Positions 26,101 to 32,690 of a stretch of 37,080 nt of DNA are shown one piece after another. This DNA comes from a virus: the IMG/VR virus record IMGVR_UViG_3300021962_000284, positions 1-37,080 of that record. One strand, written 5' to 3'. How positions within the stretch are numbered: position 1 is the stretch's first letter; each line of letters starts with the position of its first letter. Under the pieces are notes generated by a model. The model was not told where the DNA came from, made no database searches, and worked only from the letters and a program-made list of their open reading frames with translations. The position numbers were made by a program, and so were the translations under genes.

Positions 26101-28028
26101 CATATTATTATTCGGGATATAGTACTAACGCTCATACGTTCTATTCTAGTTTAGATAATACTAAAGTGATTCCTTCAGTATTTGTACCCTCACCACCAGC
26201 TACGGTGTTGAGTCCATCTAAAATCGATAATACAACACTGTCTCCTAGAAGTGTACTTAGGTCATTATTCGGTCAGGCGTTATATAGCGGTACATTAAAA
26301 CCAAGTAAATATAACCCTAACGAATTTGTTGATGGAGGTGCATATGTATATACCCCGTCAACAACAACACCAAATAATTTAAAATCATATTATTATAGTC
26401 CAGGATATAATACAGGTAATACTTTAAGTATGTCTTATTATAAGAATATTGTTATGAGAAGTGATAGATTACCTACCTCGGATATACAAACAACAAATGG
26501 TAATAACACTTATTTCTTACAACAAAATCCATTGATAACGATTTACACCTATTCTACTAATGGGGTTGTTGTTGCGGGACCAGGTCAATCAAACGCATCT
26601 TACGCAGACGAATTTGAACCTAATGATAATGCGTTTGAAAGTAATAGTGCTTTGAATACGTTTACTTGTAGTAAGATGGTTTCGTTAAAATGTTATGCGG
26701 GTAATGGTTTAAATATTACCGTAGACCCTGGTTGTAAAAACGATGATGCGGTAACTGATTCTGGATGTTATCGTTTTTGTCCTCGTTGTGGTGACGCTAA
26801 TGATATTTTTGGGCCTCTTGCGGGTATGTTAGATGACATTAAAAACTTCGGTGAGTATATTCTTAGATTTAAATTTTTCTTCGCATTATGCCAAGGAGTT
26901 CTAAGTCAGGTCTTTAATAATAATTGGGTTAACGGTGTTTTATTTGCGTACCCATTCAAAATTAACACTTACTATAATAGTAAGAACAAGGTTAACGGTA
27001 GAGAGTATTGTCGAGATATTGTTTTCTTACACCCGACAACAAATACGTTTTATTATAGAAGTACTCCTTGGGATGGTAGTAACTTTATTGGGTTTAAATC
27101 AAGAGGGGATGATGCTAAAGGGGCTAATGATACTAATTTAAAATACCCTACAACTCTTATTAATTTAGGTCCTAGAGATTCGTTTTTAAAAGAAATAATC
27201 TTAAATGGTAACTTTAATGGATATAATATGAAAGAGTTTGCGGAAACATCATATAACGATACTTCAGATATGGTTAATTTATTTGGTATTATGAGAATAC
27301 TTGACTCAAGTTTCTTAGCTAACTTCTTTGGTAATCAAATTACTAAATTATTTTCAAGAGGAGGTAGAAAGGTTGACGCGGATTTCGCTCAGTCAGTCGC
27401 GGTTAACTCTCAAATTGGTGTTGTACCTTTAGATACTTCATTCTATACTACATCACCATCATCACCTGGTGGAGCATCTGTTATTGCTGCGGGAGGTAGT
27501 TCAAGTAGTATTATGATGGGTATTATGTTTACTTCAAGTACTGAATCAATACAAGTTAGAGATTTTATATCACCTGTTAGAACAATTAGATGGAACCCAT
27601 TGACTAATGATTTTGCTTATGATTATACTGAAACTAAATCACAACTTACACCTCATTATATGTGGAGATTAAATTCAGGTCCTACGATTTTTGGTACTCA
27701 AACTAATAACTGGGCGACATCTCCAGACCCATCAAGTATTGTTGCGGTTAAATACCAACATATGGATAGATTACCAACACAAATACCTGGTAGTCCATAT
27801 CCTGTATGGAACGCTTCGGTTAATGAATATAATGCTCGAGGTTATTTATTTGCAAGTAATTCAAATGATATGGCGTCAATAACTTACAATTATTCGGCAC
27901 CAACAATTCAAGGTAAAACGATATTAGGAGGGGCTCCTTGGTATTTCTATTTTGGATTAAGAAAAGGTAATACCGCCATAAACAGATTTTCAAACAAGTT
28001 CATAGGGACTACAGGATTAAATGAGTAA
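23142..28028 (+). CDS. Giant structural protein with Ig-like N-terminus and internal membrane-type segments
   Basis: This protein has 1628 residues. Residues about 45-110 and 145-175 look like carboxypeptidase-regulatory/Ig-like beta modules (IAGRVFANNGYGIPNAKLSIF; TNDSGDYLIYGVPVGSHTI). Residues about 500-572 are very hydrophobic, with three or four possible membrane helices (SLLWIILNILISIIGFLML, then YDIIAFIVNLIFLIINAIL), followed by a Cys/Asp-rich stretch (CEACSCDGSDGE). Near residue 1205 a CxxxCxxC cluster (CYRFCPRC) could bind a metal. The C-terminus ends with PWYFYFGLRKGNTAINRF, a wording I associate with tail proteins of similar phages. It follows gene 6, where T4 has the large wedge gene 7, but I see no convincing gp7 match. 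AAAGGA seven bases before the ATG is one of the few Shine-Dalgarno-like leaders here. Its stop overlaps the next gene by 8 bases. Confidence 0.7.
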   Translation: MGNSYRIKANPGKDQNLVVQVDQDFEQLEILSLKIRQGDVYLRMCSDYGVIAGRVFANNGYGIPNAKLSIFIPVTDEDLKNPVIKSIYPYKSVLDTNEDGYKFNLLPYLPSYSNHVATGTFPSRKDNLVDQTVVQLYDKYYKYTVQTNDSGDYLIYGVPVGSHTIVMNVDLSDIGPFSLGPQDLVRMGLATEEQFDGNKFNSSSNFNSLPQVIVINKSIEVAPFWGEPEICQIGITRTDFDITNEANIDIKPTAIFMGSLVSTSNSIAIKQNCVSRKETGNQCQMTTGPGEILAITQTIFNDSDGLPILEQAKLPNGGKVIDGNGTWMFDLPMNNNYISTNEYGEQVISNDPKVGIPTKAKYRFKIKWQQSKSIAEDFKRGYFLVPNIKEKGWEFYGSDPLRGGLGDYNDALTSYAFDLGWSGYTTGPVDLTNTELLSYINCEDRFYEFDYNKVYTVSGLIDNYKVANGKEKFLAIKRIDDDTCDDSVNKFPANDGVFHTSLLWIILNILISIIGFLMLPVLIAYDIIAFIVNLIFLIINAILCGLCGIGFSIVAISWYPFGWICSALGINCDDPQPPIKPLDMPMLTYPDCEACSCDGSDGESNDPTSGNGEQNSSQAQQIQNQFITPFNTPTSFGKLDNPTVFNSVFSNTLFWSPSNVPIIKQLLGGRFENGTYMTAGGVGRINTSSGFIECYDLPFGERINLFNTKGSYYNGANQVKVTYEPTANGPAAGHFDNVIAILVSKGTTLTAGKMFSFNSPYSSKDPNFTGATVNNLGGNQLTGTTTIPTTLSGTYASPTNPLSNIPFSYSTPTMYNTNVNKTLYYTYPSDIEYFQVITGMTVSEFRSLVPSIRFANSFGEIIESTSTITNFNGIASDTVTVKPIDFIAQDSKVLIVQRGVDPNSFMVQTKFDLSRIFGYTSINQPNCIVIGDYKVNVPIKNSTLPASSSPLNMFDHDFGPGMNNNTPNNGFNLYFSSQFFEPANLPSYYYSGYSTNAHTFYSSLDNTKVIPSVFVPSPPATVLSPSKIDNTTLSPRSVLRSLFGQALYSGTLKPSKYNPNEFVDGGAYVYTPSTTTPNNLKSYYYSPGYNTGNTLSMSYYKNIVMRSDRLPTSDIQTTNGNNTYFLQQNPLITIYTYSTNGVVVAGPGQSNASYADEFEPNDNAFESNSALNTFTCSKMVSLKCYAGNGLNITVDPGCKNDDAVTDSGCYRFCPRCGDANDIFGPLAGMLDDIKNFGEYILRFKFFFALCQGVLSQVFNNNWVNGVLFAYPFKINTYYNSKNKVNGREYCRDIVFLHPTTNTFYYRSTPWDGSNFIGFKSRGDDAKGANDTNLKYPTTLINLGPRDSFLKEIILNGNFNGYNMKEFAETSYNDTSDMVNLFGIMRILDSSFLANFFGNQITKLFSRGGRKVDADFAQSVAVNSQIGVVPLDTSFYTTSPSSPGGASVIAAGGSSSSIMMGIMFTSSTESIQVRDFISPVRTIRWNPLTNDFAYDYTETKSQLTPHYMWRLNSGPTIFGTQTNNWATSPDPSSIVAVKYQHMDRLPTQIPGSPYPVWNASVNEYNARGYLFASNSNDMASITYNYSAPTIQGKTILGGAPWYFYFGLRKGNTAINRFSNKFIGTTGLNE

Positions 28029-29823
28029 TCAAATTGAAACAAGAATAGTATTAGGGTCTAAAAGATATAAGACTGCGATTGATACTGATTTAGGTATTAA
28101 AGTACCACTAGAAAATACTCAAAAAGAAATTGATGAGTTTGATAGGAATAATCGAATCAGTTTAGCTCAAGTATTTGATGATGAAAGACAAGCGTCATCT
28201 ACGTTTAGAATTAGTGCTAATATGGATTTTATGTTCTATAATGTGTACAGTGGAAGTACAGGTTTACTTGATTATAAACCTTTCACGTATAATATGTATT
28301 ATGCGAATCAATTAAGTTCATTTAATACAACTATGTGGACAGGTTACCCATTATACAATGAATTTGATTTTATAAGAACAGATAACAATGTACCAGGTTA
28401 CACCACAACATCAGGTACTGTCCAACCTCACATATATTTTGTTAATAAAAGTGCAACAACATATAATTGGACTCAATATATTAGTTATGCGTATCAAAAC
28501 GATTATACTAAACGATTGGAATATTATGAAGAAGATGGTGGTACTAATGGATGGGCTGCGGGTGACGGGATTCCTTTCTATATTCAAAATCCGTATAACG
28601 AATCGGGACAAGATTTAATTTCATTTGTCTGTCCCGTTAAACACAATCTATCTGAAGGAGAATATGTTGAAATAAACATTCCAGGATGGTTGGGTTATGG
28701 AGGAAGCAAAATCTTTCAAGTTTACTCCTTAGGTCAATCAGGGTTTGGTTCAGGTGAGTATATTTTCAATATCTATAATTACGGATTCACAGGAGTTACA
28801 TTTACAAATGATACTAAAGGTACTTTTAAAAGAATAATTGACATTTATAATTCAGGTGAAACTAAGTCAGAATATTATGTTAGAAAACACAAGATACTGA
28901 CAAATGTAAGTGACACTATATTAACTAAGGCGGGGTTTGAATATAATCCATTTGATAATGTAAGACAATACGAATATAGTTCGTTAACTCCTGACCATAC
29001 CGCTAGAATCACTCAAAAAGAAGGTAATCAGTCGTATCTAATTTCATTTAGTAAAGATATTAATATTAAACCTTACGTAGATAATCAAAATAGACCATTA
29101 AGTGAATTATTCATAACCATTATTAATAAAGGATACTTTGGTTGGATGAATAAACCACTTGATACTAACATACCAAATTTTCCAGCGATTAGAGAAGGTT
29201 TTGGATTTAATATAACTTCGGATGTTAATCCATATTGGGCGGCGTCTAATAGTTCAAGAAATAAAACTAATATTAGTACAGGTACTTATAGTAAGACAAT
29301 AGGTAGTAACACTTTCAATTTTTATTATAATAATGATTTAAAAGAAGGTGATATTATTGATGGTGATTATTGTGAATTTAATCGATTTGAACAAAAAGAA
29401 AGAGTTATATCTCCTCTATATCATAAGATTGTTTTTAATAATAATTTATTTAAAGTTGGGTGTATTTTAAATGCTGACCCATTTAATTTTTCGTGTAGTC
29501 CTAATAACCCTCCAGGATATTATTATCAACCACATAATACTATTACACTTAAAGTATATTCTGACTATATTGAAGAAGGGGATATTAAATCAATTGAAGG
29601 TGTGCCTGATTATGCTTACTTCTCAGAATACTATCAAACATTAAGATGGAGAGATTTATATACTTATGGTTTTATTGATAGTAATGGATTGGGTGTGGAT
29701 TACCCATTCTTAAACGGAACACATTATCCATCAAGAAAAATAATATTCAGATTATTTCCTGAAGGAAATGTACCTGAACAATTATACGCGATTTCAGACC
29801 CTGATACAGATGATTGTGAATAA
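28021..29823 (+). CDS. Structural protein of unknown function (600 residues)
   Basis: I do not recognise the family. The protein is rich in Tyr, Asn, Gly and aromatic residues with mainly beta character, as expected for baseplate or fibre proteins, and has no signal peptide or membrane segment. The N-terminal 60 residues are charged and helical (LENTQKEIDEFDRNNRISL); the remainder is beta-rich (YEYSSLTPDHTARIT, KVYSDYIEEGDI). The ATG lies inside the last codons of the preceding gene (8-base overlap), so the two are translationally coupled and probably assembled together. In T4 this position (after genes 6-7) holds gene 8, but sequence similarity is not apparent. Confidence 0.65.
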   Translation: MSNQIETRIVLGSKRYKTAIDTDLGIKVPLENTQKEIDEFDRNNRISLAQVFDDERQASSTFRISANMDFMFYNVYSGSTGLLDYKPFTYNMYYANQLSSFNTTMWTGYPLYNEFDFIRTDNNVPGYTTTSGTVQPHIYFVNKSATTYNWTQYISYAYQNDYTKRLEYYEEDGGTNGWAAGDGIPFYIQNPYNESGQDLISFVCPVKHNLSEGEYVEINIPGWLGYGGSKIFQVYSLGQSGFGSGEYIFNIYNYGFTGVTFTNDTKGTFKRIIDIYNSGETKSEYYVRKHKILTNVSDTILTKAGFEYNPFDNVRQYEYSSLTPDHTARITQKEGNQSYLISFSKDINIKPYVDNQNRPLSELFITIINKGYFGWMNKPLDTNIPNFPAIREGFGFNITSDVNPYWAASNSSRNKTNISTGTYSKTIGSNTFNFYYNNDLKEGDIIDGDYCEFNRFEQKERVISPLYHKIVFNNNLFKVGCILNADPFNFSCSPNNPPGYYYQPHNTITLKVYSDYIEEGDIKSIEGVPDYAYFSEYYQTLRWRDLYTYGFIDSNGLGVDYPFLNGTHYPSRKIIFRLFPEGNVPEQLYAISDPDTDDCE

Positions 29824-30622
29824 ATATAAAATATCATTACCTACTGATACTGATAAAGAATTAGTTATACCAGTACAAATGACTTGGGATTTAGCCGACA
29901 GGTCAGATTCTTTAGTCGCGTTTGAACGAAATGCGATTACTGAAATATTAAATGGTGATAAAGATTTTGAGGTTGCAAGATTTGCACCTGCGGGTATTGT
30001 TGACCCCACTAATAATGTGTTGAGGACTGATGTTAATTATTCATTTAACTTTGTACCTAATGGTGCTAGCGTTAGTACAACAATATGGGAACCGTCGTAT
30101 GTTGTCCAAGGATTCTCAACTAATGAAGTTTATATGTATTCAAATCCGTTTAAAAGGTCATTCTTTAAATTGGACTTATACGATAGTACGGATTTAAAGA
30201 CTCAGACGAATTACGTAACAATTATATTACCAACTCAACAAGGGGCTACAACCGCGGCAACAGTTAACTATGAGACTAAGAATATTAAAACTCCAATATT
30301 CAAATTGGATTATTTAGGGGACCAAGAAGGTATGTTTATTTATTGGTTAAAAAAACGAGATTTTTTAAATATTACAACATTTTATATGACCGCTAAGTTT
30401 TTTGATGCTAAAAATGGGTATTTTATTAAAATGATGAACAGACCTCAGTCAAGTTTGATTGGTGATAAGTTTAATTTCCCACAGGATAGATATTTTTATT
30501 ATAAGGTCATCTTAGATTATAATACTTACACCTATAAAATCTATGATATTTCAGGTGGAGGACAAACTCTTGTAGGTCAAGAGTCTAATCCGATAAAATG
30601 GTACGAATATATTAACCCATAA
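29810..30622 (+). CDS. Structural protein of unknown function (270 residues)
   Basis: I chose the ATG at 29810 (protein starting MIVNKYKISLPTDTDKE), which overlaps the upstream stop by 14 bases. An ATG 42 bases earlier, at 29768, would overlap by 56 and add an unlikely tail. The protein is beta-rich with no membrane segment: VIPVQMTWDLADRSDSLVAFE near the start, a VTIILPTQQGATTAATVNYE strand region, and a C-terminal FYYKVILDYNTYTYKIYDIS. The MTWDLADRSDSLVAFE stretch looks like a conserved interface, but I cannot name the family. It is coupled to both neighbours (14-base and 1-base overlaps) in a run of virion genes. Confidence 0.65.
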   Translation: MIVNKYKISLPTDTDKELVIPVQMTWDLADRSDSLVAFERNAITEILNGDKDFEVARFAPAGIVDPTNNVLRTDVNYSFNFVPNGASVSTTIWEPSYVVQGFSTNEVYMYSNPFKRSFFKLDLYDSTDLKTQTNYVTIILPTQQGATTAATVNYETKNIKTPIFKLDYLGDQEGMFIYWLKKRDFLNITTFYMTAKFFDAKNGYFIKMMNRPQSSLIGDKFNFPQDRYFYYKVILDYNTYTYKIYDISGGGQTLVGQESNPIKWYEYINP

Positions 30623-31734
30623 TGAACGAAGATAGATACTATATTAAAATTTCCCCTGAAGTTATTAATGGTGACATATTCAATATATGTTACCCAAGTG
30701 GTAATACATATCCGAGTGGTTGTACATATGTTTATTCTGGTATGAGTCAAATTCTTTCAGGAGGGACTAATGGAGATTCATTATTAACTGGACTAACAAT
30801 TCCTATTATGATAACAGAGACTGCGGTTGATGTTGGATTATATTCGATATTTGACGGTAACTTGTTACAATCTGATGTTGTTAAGAATTTTGTGTTTTCG
30901 GCTCAAACAGTTTCACCTAAAAGATATTATTTCTATAATACTTCAGACCAGAAATATAAAAACTATTTAAAGTTCTCAACGTTTGAGGTTGATTGGGGAG
31001 ATGGTGTTAGTGGTCAAACAATTACAACATTATCGCCAAATTATATTTATCACGACTACATTAATAACGGGACTTATACCATTACTTTAACTCAAAAAAA
31101 CCCTTGGGGGGTTAATACAGTTAAGAAAACTATAGTAGTTCCATTTACAGGTACTACAATAGATAACCCTAACGGTACTGCATATTTCACGTCAAATGTT
31201 GGTTCTTGGAGCGCGACGCCAATATCCTATGATTATATATTTACAGGAGATTCTGAGAACAACATAGTCTCCCAAGTTTCGAGTAACTATACATCAACAC
31301 CTTTTTTAATAACTGGTAACACAGATTCTCGAATAACTGAATTACAATCTTACGGTAAAAATCCTTACGTTCTTAATAAAGTTATTAAGGACAAAAATAA
31401 TCAGTTTTTTGGGGTAATAAGTGCGATGACCCCAACATATACAGGGTATACAATACAAGATACTCAGTATCTTGATTTTATTGATGGAACGACATCCTAC
31501 TTAACATATAGTAGTGGTTTAATTCCTGAGTGGATGGTTCAAGAACCAATAGTTAAAGATGAATCACTGATGAATATTGTTTACCAACCTGAAGTACAAT
31601 CCGACGTTTTTATTGAACGAGGTAAGAACAGTGCTTTAGAACGAATTGAAAGATTAGGTGAGGTTGATAACATCGGAGACCTTGAAAACTACGGATACGG
31701 ATTTTTTAATTTTATAAAACAAGAAAATCTATAA
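30622..31734 (+). CDS. Structural protein with a PKD-like domain (370 residues)
   Basis: Residues about 118-175 resemble a PKD/Ig-like fold: FEVDWGDGVSGQTIT carries the hallmark W-G-D-G, then YHDYINNGTYTITLTQKN and the closing strand KKTIVVPF. PKD domains are common in surface and adhesion proteins and also occur in phage tail proteins. The C-terminal segment (ERGKNSALERIERLGEVDNI, then DLENYGYGFFNF) looks like a conserved attachment motif of tail proteins in comparable phages, though I cannot name it. The ATG overlaps the preceding TAA by one base (TAATG). A 47-base gap with a CTATTTAT motif follows. Confidence 0.7.
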   Translation: MNEDRYYIKISPEVINGDIFNICYPSGNTYPSGCTYVYSGMSQILSGGTNGDSLLTGLTIPIMITETAVDVGLYSIFDGNLLQSDVVKNFVFSAQTVSPKRYYFYNTSDQKYKNYLKFSTFEVDWGDGVSGQTITTLSPNYIYHDYINNGTYTITLTQKNPWGVNTVKKTIVVPFTGTTIDNPNGTAYFTSNVGSWSATPISYDYIFTGDSENNIVSQVSSNYTSTPFLITGNTDSRITELQSYGKNPYVLNKVIKDKNNQFFGVISAMTPTYTGYTIQDTQYLDFIDGTTSYLTYSSGLIPEWMVQEPIVKDESLMNIVYQPEVQSDVFIERGKNSALERIERLGEVDNIGDLENYGYGFFNFIKQENL

Positions 31735-31752
31735 TCAAAAAAGACTAATAAA

Positions 31753-31760
31753 CTATTTAT
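31753..31760 (+). promoter_or_regulatory. CTATTTAT motif upstream of the 302-residue gene
   Basis: AAACTATTTATTAA ends 21 bases before the ATG at 31782, in the only real gap (47 bases) between 23142 and the window end. It is the third exact copy of CTATTTAT noticed in a gap before a structural gene. Confidence 0.4.
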
Positions 31761-31781
31761 TAAATAACAAAATAAAACAAA

Positions 31782-32690
31782 ATGGCAATAGGAACATATG
31801 GAACGATAAGACCGTCAGATGTATCACCCGAAGATGTTGATATTATTTTAAATTATACACCTTCAAGAGATGCTACGGACAACTTTATATTAAAATCGTT
31901 GGATGCTAAAACAATATTAAGACCTTACTTCAATAATGCAAGTACGGGTGGTAACGCCGACATTGAAATTCTTGGTGGGTTGTATAATTTAAAATTACCA
32001 GCAAATGAATTTAATAAACTTGGGATTTATACCTTATATCTTAGACCTGCACAAATTAGAACGCAGATTAATGATTGTGGTGTATTATCTGCGTTACCAA
32101 ACATTAAAGGTATTGTAATTAATTTAGATAATGTTCCTGCACAATTTAAAAATAAATTTACCGCACAAGGTTTAGTTGGTTTTAGAATTGAATACTTAAA
32201 TGATGACGGTACTAAGATACCTAATTTCTTTAGAGTAATTACGTCAAACTTTTACTGTCAACCCGTAACTCAAAACTTAACAAACACATCTCAAAAGGCT
32301 ATTAGATATCGTTATGTTGACGGTGTGACTAATTTAATGTTTTGTACGTTAACACCTTCATCTGCTCCAACTAATAAACCAAATGCAACACCATTCATTG
32401 GTCAGCCTGGTCAAAATATCATTATCAGTAATACTTTTTTTAATCCAATAACGATTGATATCGAAGTTGCGGAACACGATTTCAATACATTGGCGATAGC
32501 TCTTTACGGTAATCAAACTAAGTCTATTGACGACGGTATCTACACAATCTACGACACTGAAAATAACATATATAGACAATATAATCTTTACGAGATTAGA
32601 GATGAATATAATAAATTGTTATTTGAAGTTAGACAAGATAGAGGTAATAATATTGATTTCAGTAAAAACTTCACAAGTATTACAACATAA
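31782..32690 (+). CDS. Structural protein of unknown function (302 residues)
   Basis: I do not recognise the family. Residues 1-60 (RPSDVSPEDVDIILNYTPSRD) form a proline- and aspartate-rich N-terminal arm. The rest is beta-rich and compact (LKLPANEFNKLGIYTLYLRP; GLVGFRIEYLNDDGTKIPNFF), ending with a charged helix and strand (YEIRDEYNKLLFEVRQDRG). The size and mixed fold suit a baseplate trimer or a fibre connector. The ATG follows an A-rich leader (AACAAAATAAAACAAA) without a Shine-Dalgarno sequence. Its stop overlaps the next start (TAATGG), so it is coupled to the 994-residue protein that leads to the fibre. Confidence 0.65.
   Translation: MAIGTYGTIRPSDVSPEDVDIILNYTPSRDATDNFILKSLDAKTILRPYFNNASTGGNADIEILGGLYNLKLPANEFNKLGIYTLYLRPAQIRTQINDCGVLSALPNIKGIVINLDNVPAQFKNKFTAQGLVGFRIEYLNDDGTKIPNFFRVITSNFYCQPVTQNLTNTSQKAIRYRYVDGVTNLMFCTLTPSSAPTNKPNATPFIGQPGQNIIISNTFFNPITIDIEVAEHDFNTLAIALYGNQTKSIDDGIYTIYDTENNIYRQYNLYEIRDEYNKLLFEVRQDRGNNIDFSKNFTSITT

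Noticed and set aside
29768-29809. An earlier start for the gene ending at 30622
   Set aside because: It would overlap the upstream gene by 56 bases; the ATG at 29810 gives a 14-base overlap like its neighbours and a more typical N-terminus.
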